A DNA stretch of 14,613 nucleotides. Source: an uncultured Clostridium sp. (GTDB taxonomy: Bacteria > Bacillota > Clostridia > TANB77 > CAG-508). The position numbers and the translations under genes were made by a program. The notes beneath the pieces were generated by a model that made no database searches, was not told the origin of the DNA, and was given only the letters and a program-made list of their open reading frames with translations. The stretch is from positions 1 to 14,613 of the forward strand of contig CAMNND010000017.1 of assembly GCA_946545035.1 (NCBI GenBank). Reading direction: 5' to 3'. Of the stretch, positions 1-7,438 are shown piece after piece; position 1 is the first letter of the stretch, and each line of letters starts with the position of its first letter.

Positions 1-53
1 TGATGTTATAATAGGATGGCGTATATTTTGCTAAAATAAATTTATATAAAATG

Positions 54-82
54 TTGCCTTTTTTAGCAATATGTAATATAAT
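54..82 (+). promoter_or_regulatory. sigma-A type promoter for the mreB/mbl gene
   Basis: TTGCCT at 54-59 and a consensus TATAAT at 77-82 are separated by exactly 17 bases, which fits a housekeeping promoter about 50 bases ahead of the start codon. An inverted repeat (TTGCTAAAA at 28-36, TTTTAGCAA at 61-69) flanks the -35 box and places its right arm in the spacer, so it could be an operator or chance in AT-rich DNA. No gene is visible in bases 1-53. Confidence 0.75.
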
Positions 83-135
83 CGTAACGAAATTGCAACA
101 AAAGTGTAATATAAACCTGAAAGGAAAGATGTAAT

Positions 136-1143
136 ATGTTCAATTGGGGTCAAGATATAGGAATAGATTTAGGAACTGCAACAGTAATTGCATACGTTAA
201 AGGTAAAGGAATCGTTTTAAGAGAGCCTTCTGTTGTTGCTGTTGATAGTAACACAAACGAAGTATTGGCTGTTGGTAGAGAAGCAAGACGTATGCTTGGA
301 AGAACACCAGGAAACATAGTTGCAACTAGACCTTTGAGAGAAGGTGTAATTTCTAACTATACAGTTACAGAAAAAATGCTTAAATATTTCATTAATAGAG
401 TTTGCGGAAGATTTTTATTTTCACCAAGAATAATGATTTGTATTCCATCTCAAGTAACGGAAGTTGAGAAGAAAGCTGTTATAGACGCTGCTACACAAGC
501 AGGTGCAAGAAAGGTATATTTAATTGAAGAGCCAATTGCAGCAGCAATTGGTGCTGGAATAGATATAGCAAAACCATGCGGTAATATGGTTGTTGATATT
601 GGTGGAGGTACAACAGACATAGCTGTTATTTCACTTGGTGGATCTGTTGTTAGTACATCACTTAAAATTGCTGGAGATAAATTTGATGAGTATATTGTTA
701 AATACATCAAGAAGAAACATAACATTATGATTGGAGAAAGAACAGCTGAAGATTTAAAAATAAACATTGGTTGTGTTTATCCAAAAATGCAAGATACTGA
801 AATGGATATTCGTGGTAGAGACTTAATTGATGGTCTTCCAAAGACTGTTACCGTATATTCAAGTGAAATGCTTGAAGCTATGATTGAACCAGCACTTATG
901 ATTGTTGATGCAGTTCACTCAGTTCTTGAAAGAACACCACCAGAGCTTGCAGCAGATATTAGTGATAAAGGTATCTATATGACAGGTGGAGGATGCTTAG
1001 TTGATGGCTTAGATAAATTATTGCAGGAAAAGACAGGTATTAATGTTATGATTGCTCAAGATGCAGTATCATGTGTTGCATTAGGAACAGGTAAAGCATT
1101 AGATACATTAGATACACTTGATGGTAAATCTCGTAGAAGATAA
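136..1143 (+). CDS. mreB: MreB/Mbl-family rod-shape actin homologue
   Basis: This is a bacterial actin that polymerises in antiparallel filaments under the membrane and guides the elongation machinery for peptidoglycan synthesis. All actin-fold motifs are visible: phosphate-1 loop DLGTAT (D11), connect-1 IEEPIAAAIGAG (E132), phosphate-2 loop DIGGGTTD (D154), and adenosine motif TGGG (283-286). The 335-residue length matches B. subtilis MreB (about 337) and Mbl (about 333). The start MFNWGQDIGIDLG, the IGERTAED stretch and an ending built around ALGTGKALD resemble Mbl more than the mreBCD-linked MreB, so this is probably the stand-alone paralogue. An AAGGAAAG ribosome binding site lies 7 bases before the ATG. 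No mreC or mreD follows. The C-terminus KSRRR is strongly basic. The family call is certain; the Mbl subtype is an inference from remembered sequences. Confidence 0.96.
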   Translation: MFNWGQDIGIDLGTATVIAYVKGKGIVLREPSVVAVDSNTNEVLAVGREARRMLGRTPGNIVATRPLREGVISNYTVTEKMLKYFINRVCGRFLFSPRIMICIPSQVTEVEKKAVIDAATQAGARKVYLIEEPIAAAIGAGIDIAKPCGNMVVDIGGGTTDIAVISLGGSVVSTSLKIAGDKFDEYIVKYIKKKHNIMIGERTAEDLKINIGCVYPKMQDTEMDIRGRDLIDGLPKTVTVYSSEMLEAMIEPALMIVDAVHSVLERTPPELAADISDKGIYMTGGGCLVDGLDKLLQEKTGINVMIAQDAVSCVALGTGKALDTLDTLDGKSRRR

Positions 1144-1192
1144 AAATGTAATATAATATACGAAAGTGTATAAAATAAATATATATATGTAA

Positions 1193-1222
1193 TTTAAAGG
1201 CTTATGAAAATAAGTCTTTAAA
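1193..1222 (+). other. 13-bp hairpin with GAAA loop after mreB
   Basis: The arms TTTAAAGGCTTAT and ATAAGTCTTTAAA pair over 13 bases with one G-U pair around a GAAA tetraloop. A run of A rather than T follows, so it is not a convincing intrinsic terminator on either strand. It could stabilise the 3' end of the mreB message or act as a weak terminator. I found no good promoter between mreB and the next gene, so read-through is possible. Confidence 0.45.
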
Positions 1223-1269
1223 AATTAATAAGTAGTTACATAAAAAGTAATAAATAAAAGGAGAAGAAA

Positions 1270-2256
1270 ATGTTTATACAAATAATTATAATGCTGGTAG
1301 GTTTTGCACTACTTGTAAAAGGTGCAGATTTATTAGTAGATGGAGCAAGTAATATTGCTAAAAAATTCCATATACCAGAAATAGTAATAGGGTTAACTAT
1401 TGTTTCAGTTGGTACATCAATGCCTGAGCTTATGGTTAGCTTAACTTCAGCTCTAGAGGGACATTCTGATATGTCAATAGGAAATGTAGTTGGAAGCAAT
1501 ATTGCTAATTTATTATTGATATTAGGAATTTGTGCGATAATTAAAAATTTAAATTTTAAAAAAGAAACCAAATATTTTGAAAGTCCATTTGCTTTGATAG
1601 TTACAATACTTCTATTTATATTTGGAAACAATTGTATAATAGATGGATCTGGAGTAATTGGAAGAGGAGCTGGTTTTGTTTTAATTGGGTTGTGTATACT
1701 CTTTATAATTTACAACATAATAATGGCTAAAAAAGGTGAAGACTTTGATGGTATAAGCAAAGATTTAGTTATTGTTAATATTGAAATGAGTACAGCTAGA
1801 TACACAATCAAATCAATAATATTCATTATTTTAGGAATTGTATGTTTGAAATTTGGTGGAGATTTTGTTGTTGATAGTGCTTCTGAAATAGCAAGAATAC
1901 TTGGAATGAGTGAAAAACTTATAAGTTTAACAATTATAGCTGTTGCAACAAGTTTACCTGAGCTTGCTACATCAGTTATTGCAACAAAGAAAGGAGAAGT
2001 AGATCTAGCTATTGGTAATATAATTGGTTCATGTATATTCAATATATTACTAATAATTGGTTTATCTGCAATTATAACTCCAATATCATATTCATTAAAT
2101 TATAATAAAGATATTATATGTTTAATTGTAGCGACAATTTTCTTAGCATTATTCCCATTCATAGGAAAGAAAGATGAAATGACAAGGGCAAATGGTATCA
2201 TATATTTAATTGGATATATTGCTTACTCAATAAGTTTAATTATTACAAATTTATAG
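1270..2256 (+). CDS. CaCA-family calcium/sodium antiporter (YrbG/NCX_Mj type)
   Basis: This integral membrane exchanger probably exports Ca2+ in return for Na+ (possibly also K+ or H+). The family's two inverted alpha repeats are both plain. Alpha-1 holds GTSMPEL (E53) followed by SIGNVVGSNIAN; alpha-2 holds ATSLPEL (E231) followed by AIGNIIGSCIFN. The glutamates are the known cation-coordinating residues. About ten hydrophobic segments alternate through the 328 residues, the usual length (NCX_Mj is about 300). The hydrophilic loop near residues 152-178 separates the two halves. One deviation is the Cys in GSC of alpha-2 where Asn (GSN) is usual. The start is fixed by an AAAAGGAGA site just upstream. 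It sits 126 bases after mreB with no visible promoter and is closed by the terminator at 2293-2358. The exact ion specificity cannot be read from sequence. Confidence 0.95.
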   Translation: MFIQIIIMLVGFALLVKGADLLVDGASNIAKKFHIPEIVIGLTIVSVGTSMPELMVSLTSALEGHSDMSIGNVVGSNIANLLLILGICAIIKNLNFKKETKYFESPFALIVTILLFIFGNNCIIDGSGVIGRGAGFVLIGLCILFIIYNIIMAKKGEDFDGISKDLVIVNIEMSTARYTIKSIIFIILGIVCLKFGGDFVVDSASEIARILGMSEKLISLTIIAVATSLPELATSVIATKKGEVDLAIGNIIGSCIFNILLIIGLSAIITPISYSLNYNKDIICLIVATIFLALFPFIGKKDEMTRANGIIYLIGYIAYSISLIITNL

Positions 2257-2292
2257 TATGTTATAAAATATATGAAATTAATTAAATAGTAG

Positions 2293-2358
2293 AATAAAAG
2301 TAGATATGGAAATACTGTAGTAAAGATGCAGTATAAGATTATCTACTTTTATTTTTAT
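2293..2358 (+). terminator. long intrinsic terminator with an internal hairpin
   Basis: The outer arms AATAAAAGTAGATA (2293-2306) and TATCTACTTTTATT (2340-2353) pair perfectly over 14 bases and run into a T-rich tail. A second helix is nested inside: ATACTGTA (2312-2319) with TGCAGTAT (2327-2334), one wobble pair. It closes the antiporter unit. The AGTAGA/TCTACT stem core recurs in the terminators at 3383 and 8102. Confidence 0.85.
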
Positions 2359-2365
2359 CTTATTC

Positions 2366-2394
2366 TTTACAAAGAAGGATTAATTTTATAAAAT
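2366..2394 (+). promoter_or_regulatory. promoter for the lipoprotein gene
   Basis: TTTACA at 2366-2371 and TAAAAT at 2389-2394 are 17 bases apart, directly after the antiporter terminator and 32 bases before the lipoprotein start. The spacing and position make this a credible sigma-A promoter. Confidence 0.6.
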
Positions 2395-2426
2395 TAGGGC
2401 ATAGACATATATAGGGAGAATGATTT

Positions 2427-3374
2427 ATGAATAAGGGAATAACTAAAATTATATTTTTTTTGATTAATATAACAATAATTATGTTCATTTTAGCAGGATG
2501 TAATTTTTTTTCAAAGGAAAGAAAAGAAGATTTAGTACAGGAGCAGTCAAAAACTATTACATACCTTGATTTATATAAAAAACAGGTAGGTAATTTTTTT
2601 GATAGCAGAGAAATTTTACCAATTGATGAACTTTATGCTGCTCTTGTAAAAATTGAAAAATATGACGAGCCAGTATTAATAGTATATTATGATCAACAAA
2701 ATGAAGAAAAATTTATTAAAATATTCTACATAGAATCAGAAGAAGTTAAGGAAAGCGGAACATATCAATATGATGAGATTAAATATTTATATAATATAGC
2801 TAGTGATAAATATGAGCCATTTTTGTATTACAATAGAGATAATGTTGAAAACTATATGTCACTAGATGATATTTTTATAAATAATTCTGAAGGTATTAGA
2901 TACGTAAATGAAAAAAATTATAATTCAGAGTATGTTAAGATGGATGAGAAAATCGAATATACGCTTGTTAATAAAAATAACTATGAAAAAGATTTAGATA
3001 CGGTAGATCAGCTCTATAAAAATAATTCTAAGGAATCTATAGAAGCAGAAGTAAAAAGAATTAAAGAAAATCTCGTCTATGCAAAAGATGATGAAATTGT
3101 ATATAAGAATTATCATATGAAATATGGAAGATATAGCTATGGCAATTATTCGTATACGTTTAATAAAGATGGGACGTTTGTATACGAAACAAATAATATT
3201 GGTAACAAATTACATATAGAGGGAACTTGCAAATATGGGTACAATGGCATATATTGCCATGGAAAGCAGAATTTCAATGAAGCATTTGAAATAGTTGGAG
3301 ATAAACAATTAAAGTTTGTAACCAAATTAAAAAACTATACAAATAAAATATTTGAGTATGATGAAAAGCAGTAA
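2427..3374 (+). CDS. predicted lipoprotein of unknown function
   Basis: The N-terminus has a basic start, a hydrophobic core (residues 8-21) and the lipobox ILAGC, so C25 should be lipidated by Lgt after SPase II cleavage and the protein anchored on the outer face of the membrane. The mature part (about 290 residues) is very rich in Tyr, Asn, Lys and Glu. Residues about 38-160 form one region. The C-terminal 90 residues look like a small beta domain: YHMKYGRYSYGNYSYTF, then NKDGTFVYE, then an EGTCKYG strand. This pattern resembles lipocalin-like or other small beta-sheet modules found in clostridial lipoproteins, but I cannot name a family. It contains one Cys pair candidate (CKYGYNGIYC). GGGAGA precedes the ATG. 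The gene has its own promoter and terminator and so appears to be transcribed alone. Lipoprotein status is secure; function is unknown. Confidence 0.85.
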   Translation: MNKGITKIIFFLINITIIMFILAGCNFFSKERKEDLVQEQSKTITYLDLYKKQVGNFFDSREILPIDELYAALVKIEKYDEPVLIVYYDQQNEEKFIKIFYIESEEVKESGTYQYDEIKYLYNIASDKYEPFLYYNRDNVENYMSLDDIFINNSEGIRYVNEKNYNSEYVKMDEKIEYTLVNKNNYEKDLDTVDQLYKNNSKESIEAEVKRIKENLVYAKDDEIVYKNYHMKYGRYSYGNYSYTFNKDGTFVYETNNIGNKLHIEGTCKYGYNGIYCHGKQNFNEAFEIVGDKQLKFVTKLKNYTNKIFEYDEKQ

Positions 3375-3382
3375 TAAAATAG

Positions 3383-3411
3383 AAGTAGACATTTATTGTC
3401 TACTTTAATTT
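3383..3411 (+). terminator. intrinsic terminator after the lipoprotein gene
   Basis: The arms AAGTAGACA (3383-3391) and TGTCTACTT (3397-3405) form a perfect 9-bp stem with a TTTAT loop, followed by TAATTTTTATTTTA. The stem core resembles that of the terminators at 2293 and 8102. Confidence 0.82.
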
Positions 3412-3418
3412 TTATTTT

Positions 3419-3448
3419 ATTGATAGATATCAATTATTTTGATAAAAT
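3419..3448 (+). promoter_or_regulatory. promoter of the amidase operon with a palindrome on the -35 box
   Basis: TTGATA at 3420-3425 and TAAAAT at 3443-3448 are 17 bases apart. The -35 box lies inside a perfect inverted repeat, ATTGATA-GA-TATCAAT (3419-3434), a plausible operator for a dimeric repressor that would block polymerase. The start codon is 32 bases after the -10 box. Confidence 0.62.
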
Positions 3449-3479
3449 TACTATGTAAAAATATTTAGGAGATTTAATA

Positions 3480-4445
3480 ATGGAAAATAAAAAAACAAGA
3501 CTAATAAAAATACTAGGAATAGCTGTTTCTATAGCTGCTATAGTTGTTGGAATAGTTAGATTTAGTATAAAAACAAATAAAGCAAAATCAAATATTGATA
3601 ATGCAAGAGCGGAGATTAATCGTATTAATGAAGAAAGGGAGCAACTTGAAAATGTTTCTGACATTGCCAAAAGAGCAAAGGAAGACGCTCAAAAAGAGAA
3701 TAATACTACTGAAGAAAATAAACAAAATGAAGAGAATAAATCTCAAGAAGAAGATAATAATAAAAGTAATAAAGAAGATGACAAAAGCTCTAGTACACAG
3801 GAAAGAAAAGCTACAAATAAAAATGTCATAGTTATTGATCCTGGACATCAGACGAGAGGAAATTCTGCAAAAGAGCCTATTGGACCGGGAGCATCGGAAA
3901 CAAAGGCAAAAGTAACTGGTGGAGCAACAGGTGTTTCAACTGGTCAAACAGAATATAATCTTAATCTAAAAGTAGCCCTAAAGTTAAGGGATGCATTGGA
4001 AGAAAAAGGTTATACTGTTATTATGACAAGAACGACTAATGATGTAGATATGAGTAATAGTGAAAGAGCTAAGATAGCTAATGAAGCTGGAGCTGCAGTT
4101 TTTATAAGGATTCATGCAAATTCAGTAGATAGTAGCTCTGTAAAAGGTGTGCTTACGATGTGCCAAACATCAAGTAATCCATATAATGGAGATTTAGCTT
4201 CTGAAAGCTACAAATTATCTAAGGCAGTGCTTGATAACTTTGTAGATGCAACAGGTGCAGTAAATAAAGGAGTAACAAGAACTGATACAATGAGTGGTAT
4301 TAATTGGTGTACTGTACCAACAACTATTGTAGAGATGGGATTTTTAAGTAATCCAGAAGAAGATGAATTAATGGCAACAGAAGAGTATCAAGATAAAATG
4401 GTAACAGGAATGGTTAATGGAATAATTGAGTATTTAAATGATTAG
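3480..4445 (+). CDS. membrane-anchored N-acetylmuramoyl-L-alanine amidase (Amidase_3)
   Basis: The enzyme cuts the amide bond between N-acetylmuramic acid and L-alanine of the stem peptide in peptidoglycan. The catalytic domain occupies about residues 115-320 and has every key residue of the Zn-dependent Amidase_3 (CwlD/AmiC/CwlV) family: H123 in VIDPGHQ, E158 in QTEYN, H212 in IHANS, and the catalytic E285 in IVEMGFLSNPEED. The N-terminus holds one membrane segment (residues about 10-28), then a short coiled-coil-like stretch (35-70) and a low-complexity linker rich in Asn, Glu and Lys (70-112) that would span into the wall. No cleavage motif is obvious, so it is probably anchored. A basic N-terminus (KKTR) argues for the enzyme domain being outside. 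An AGGAG site precedes the ATG. It is first in a probable operon; the next gene starts 14 bases after its stop. Confidence 0.95.
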   Translation: MENKKTRLIKILGIAVSIAAIVVGIVRFSIKTNKAKSNIDNARAEINRINEEREQLENVSDIAKRAKEDAQKENNTTEENKQNEENKSQEEDNNKSNKEDDKSSSTQERKATNKNVIVIDPGHQTRGNSAKEPIGPGASETKAKVTGGATGVSTGQTEYNLNLKVALKLRDALEEKGYTVIMTRTTNDVDMSNSERAKIANEAGAAVFIRIHANSVDSSSVKGVLTMCQTSSNPYNGDLASESYKLSKAVLDNFVDATGAVNKGVTRTDTMSGINWCTVPTTIVEMGFLSNPEEDELMATEEYQDKMVTGMVNGIIEYLND

Positions 4446-4459
4446 TTTTAGGAGTTAAT

Positions 4460-6811
4460 ATGGAACCAAATGAAAAAAAATTAATTGAGATAATAGAGCA
4501 TATGCCAGATAATCTAACTGATATGCAAAAAGTTAGATATGTTTATATTGAGGTATGTAAATTTTTTTCTTATAATCCAGAATATGTAACTGGAGATAAG
4601 GACAAGAAAGAGGAGTTATTTGATCAAGATATAGATATACATGCTATGATGGAAGATAAAGCAATTTGCTCTAGCTTATCTAGGGCTGTTATATATTTAT
4701 TAAGAGAGCTTGGTATTGAATGTAATGGTGTATTCTTTAATGGTAAAAGAGATGGCCATTTGGAAGTTATTGTTGGAATTGATGGTGAAATATATGAATT
4801 AAATCCAGCAAGTGACTTGATGAATGTTAAGATGGGACTTCGTACAGTTGGATTTGCAAGAAAAATGTTTGGAGACTCGATGGAATCATTTTGGGGGTAT
4901 TCGCATTTAACTCAAGCTCAGATAAAAGAGCTTGATGACGCACTTGGATATACTTTTGGATTATCAAAAGAATATATAGATAAAATAGCTGAGCGCGGTG
5001 AGAGCGTAGAAGACCATAATTTCAGAATGTATATGGAAGAAGCAGTAGATGAAATTGGCAATGCTCTATATGATGTAGATGGATTAAAATCATATATTGC
5101 TTCAATTCACCCAGATATTGATACAACATTTTTATCTTCACAAGACTTAGACGAATATCGTATAGAGTTCCTTATGAACTATATAAATAATTTTGCTAGA
5201 AATAATTCATATATGGATAGAAGAGATTTCTTTGAACATTTAGTATATAACGCAATGGATATTGATGAAGGAAAGTTTCAATTATTTAGCGGAACAGATA
5301 CAAAAGGTGATTTATATACTATCGCTAAATATAGAGGGGAAATTTCTGAAGAGGATTTGTTTTATTTAATACGCGAGAATCAAGATATTAGACAACTTAG
5401 TAGAGAAGAAGTTGAACAATTGTTAGATGGAGGGTTTAAGACTATATCAAAAGGGAAGGAAAAAAATATCCTATCTGTAGATGGACCTTTTAGATCAACA
5501 ACGTATGACTTTAGTCAGGAAATAAATTTATATATTGAAGAAGCAGAAACAGAAGAAGAAATGAATGAAAGAGAAGCAGAAGTATATGCTGTAATGATGC
5601 TTCAAAGAGTTAGACAAGGAATTGCATACTATAAGGAAGCTGTATATAAATCTCAAAACAATCCAGAGAGTAGAACTCAGATAAAAATGCTATATGATGA
5701 ATTTGTTAAATTTGTAAGAGAGCATCAATATGAATGTGATATTCCAGATGAAGATATCTCAGATGATGTGGCTGGAATAAAGCATTTGCTTGAGAATCTG
5801 CAAAAATTGGAGGCTCGTTTAGAGGAAGAGGCAAAACCGGTTTTACAAATAATTGATGAATATAAACAAGCTTTAAAGGATGAGGCAATTGCAAATAATT
5901 ATATGCTTTACCATGTATCAGCAAGAGCTCCAGAAGAAATGGAAGGTAGCGAGCTTAGACCACACTATGAAAAAACTCAGTTTCATCAATATTTTGGAGA
6001 AGTACTATGTGGATCAACAGAAAGTGTTGAATCAAATGCTTATATATTAGCCAGAGCTAATGGAAATAAAGGCATGTATAGATTGCCTGTTGGAAGACGC
6101 TCATATCTATTACAGGGTCATGATATTTCTGTTAAACAAGATGAAAATGGTAATAAAAGAGCAGTAGCTAAAAAGCCAGGATATATTTATTATATGCCAA
6201 TAGATAAATTTGAACCGGTTGTTCAATTAAAATATGATCAAAATAAAAATGAATATAGACTTGAATTTGAAGATGAATGGGTTACAGACCACGCAATAAG
6301 GATACCAAAAGAAGTAACAGAGCATATTGGAACCAAAGGTGAAACAACAGAATATCCAGAAGATACAGAAGAACAAGAAGTATTTGCTATTGAGAAATAT
6401 GATGATGTAACAAGTATTTTAGAGCATAACCAAATTCTTATTAATAATGAGTTGGGAAAAAGAGCTATAGAGCTATTAGTACATAATATACAAACAAATA
6501 TGCATATTAGCCAAAGAATTATAGAATATATTAGAGATAAAGAAGTGACATATTTAAATGCAGAAGTTGGTGTAAATGCACACAAAGGTATAGTTAGTAT
6601 GTCCAAGTTACCAGTAATAAGCTATAAGGCAGAAGAAATTCTACATGGACCATCTGTAGTAACTACTGAAGAGGTGAAATCTCAAAAAATAAAAATAAGA
6701 GATTTTGTAGAAAATGCAATTCGTTCAAAAAGTGTTACATACGGCAGCTATATGCAAATAATGAACATGAGATTACCAGAAGAAAAAGATGATAAGAAGC
6801 AAGAGCAGTGA
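4460..6811 (+). CDS. large cytoplasmic protein with transglutaminase-like and possible ADP-ribosyltransferase-like domains
   Basis: The 783-residue protein has no signal peptide or membrane segment. Residues about 20-160 look like a transglutaminase/papain-like fold: C70 in AICSSLSRAVIYLLRELGI, H100 in GHLEVIVGIDGEIYELN, and N115 where Asp of the Cys-His-Asp triad is usual (D119 is four residues on). Residues 195-350 are unassigned, and 355-480 are acidic and helical, probably coiled. Residues about 482-620 (YHVSAR, then STESVESNAYILA, then GYIYYMPIDKF, then EWVTDHAIRIP) resemble the spacing of small ADP-ribosyltransferase-like domains of phage and firmicute proteins, with H485, Y528 and a late Glu such as E606 as possible core residues. 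That second call is a weak inference from pattern memory. The C-terminal 160 residues are unassigned. AGGAG precedes the ATG 14 bases after the amidase stop, so it is co-transcribed with a wall hydrolase although it should stay inside the cell. Confidence 0.85.
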   Translation: MEPNEKKLIEIIEHMPDNLTDMQKVRYVYIEVCKFFSYNPEYVTGDKDKKEELFDQDIDIHAMMEDKAICSSLSRAVIYLLRELGIECNGVFFNGKRDGHLEVIVGIDGEIYELNPASDLMNVKMGLRTVGFARKMFGDSMESFWGYSHLTQAQIKELDDALGYTFGLSKEYIDKIAERGESVEDHNFRMYMEEAVDEIGNALYDVDGLKSYIASIHPDIDTTFLSSQDLDEYRIEFLMNYINNFARNNSYMDRRDFFEHLVYNAMDIDEGKFQLFSGTDTKGDLYTIAKYRGEISEEDLFYLIRENQDIRQLSREEVEQLLDGGFKTISKGKEKNILSVDGPFRSTTYDFSQEINLYIEEAETEEEMNEREAEVYAVMMLQRVRQGIAYYKEAVYKSQNNPESRTQIKMLYDEFVKFVREHQYECDIPDEDISDDVAGIKHLLENLQKLEARLEEEAKPVLQIIDEYKQALKDEAIANNYMLYHVSARAPEEMEGSELRPHYEKTQFHQYFGEVLCGSTESVESNAYILARANGNKGMYRLPVGRRSYLLQGHDISVKQDENGNKRAVAKKPGYIYYMPIDKFEPVVQLKYDQNKNEYRLEFEDEWVTDHAIRIPKEVTEHIGTKGETTEYPEDTEEQEVFAIEKYDDVTSILEHNQILINNELGKRAIELLVHNIQTNMHISQRIIEYIRDKEVTYLNAEVGVNAHKGIVSMSKLPVISYKAEEILHGPSVVTTEEVKSQKIKIRDFVENAIRSKSVTYGSYMQIMNMRLPEEKDDKKQEQ

Positions 6812-6837
6812 TATTATAGCGAAAAAAGGAGAGTTTT

Positions 6838-7386
6838 ATGAATTATAAAAGAGCATTAAGAGTATGGGGATTAGTCTTAGTTTTATCTATTCTAATTGTA
6901 GTAGTTTACACTACCACATATAACATTTCACATAAAAATAAAATAAAAGAAAAATTGGATTTAACGGACGATGAAATACAATCTATCAATTATAAACAAC
7001 TTATTGCAGATATCAAAGCAGTTGAGGATGGAAGAGATTTAAAATATGCTAAGGAAATTAAAGAAAAAGATAATAACAGTAAATCAGCAAATAATATTGC
7101 AGTAATATCAACAACAAAATATTATGGAGATGGCTATACTGTAGCTTTTCCAGAAGCAACGGATGTATGTATATATGAGTTTTATACTAATGGTAGATGT
7201 GTATATTCTGTTGTAATTAATATGTGGCAACAACCAGGTCAACGTAGAGAAATGACTGCGCATATAAAATTTACTATATTGTATACGATAATAAGTATTA
7301 TGGTTATAATAGAGCTTATATTGTACATCAAGTATAAAAAGATTTCTAAAAATAATAAAAATATTGAAGATAAAAAAACGGTTTGA
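6838..7386 (+). CDS. two-pass membrane protein of unknown function
   Basis: I do not recognise a family. The 182-residue protein has a membrane segment at about residues 8-29 and another at 144-166, with a central domain of about 110 residues between them. The basic N-terminus (KRALR) and basic C-tail (KYKKISK) place both ends inside and the central domain outside. That domain starts with a charged helical part (LTDDEIQS, then YKQLIADIKAVEDGRDLKYAKEIKEK) and ends with beta-like sequence containing two Cys (C111, C121) that could form a disulphide. AAAGGAGAG lies just before the ATG, 26 bases after the previous stop, so it is probably the third gene of the amidase operon. No terminator follows; the next unit's promoter overlaps its stop codon. 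It may be a membrane partner of the amidase or of the 783-residue protein, but only position suggests this. Confidence 0.75.
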   Translation: MNYKRALRVWGLVLVLSILIVVVYTTTYNISHKNKIKEKLDLTDDEIQSINYKQLIADIKAVEDGRDLKYAKEIKEKDNNSKSANNIAVISTTKYYGDGYTVAFPEATDVCIYEFYTNGRCVYSVVINMWQQPGQRREMTAHIKFTILYTIISIMVIIELILYIKYKKISKNNKNIEDKKTV

Positions 7387-7392
7387 TATAAT
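7364..7392 (+). promoter_or_regulatory. extended -10 promoter overlapping the end of the preceding gene
   Basis: TTGAAG at 7364-7369 and a consensus TATAAT at 7387-7392 are 17 bases apart, with an upstream TG (7384-7385) giving the extended form TGATATAAT. The TGA stop codon of the previous gene (7384-7386) is itself part of the extended -10. It should drive the gene at 7439 as a separate unit. Confidence 0.7.
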
Positions 7393-7438
7393 TTAGTAAA
7401 ACGAAAGATAAGAGGATAAGAAAGGGGTAAATATACAA

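Noticed and set aside
93..115. Second promoter TTGCAA/TATAAA ahead of mreB.
   Set aside because: The two boxes are only 11 bases apart, too close for sigma-A.
450..767. Open frames on the minus strand inside mreB, the antiporter, the amidase linker and other genes.
   Set aside because: Each lies opposite a well-supported + strand gene, has no ribosome binding site, and encodes low-complexity hydrophobic or repetitive sequence.
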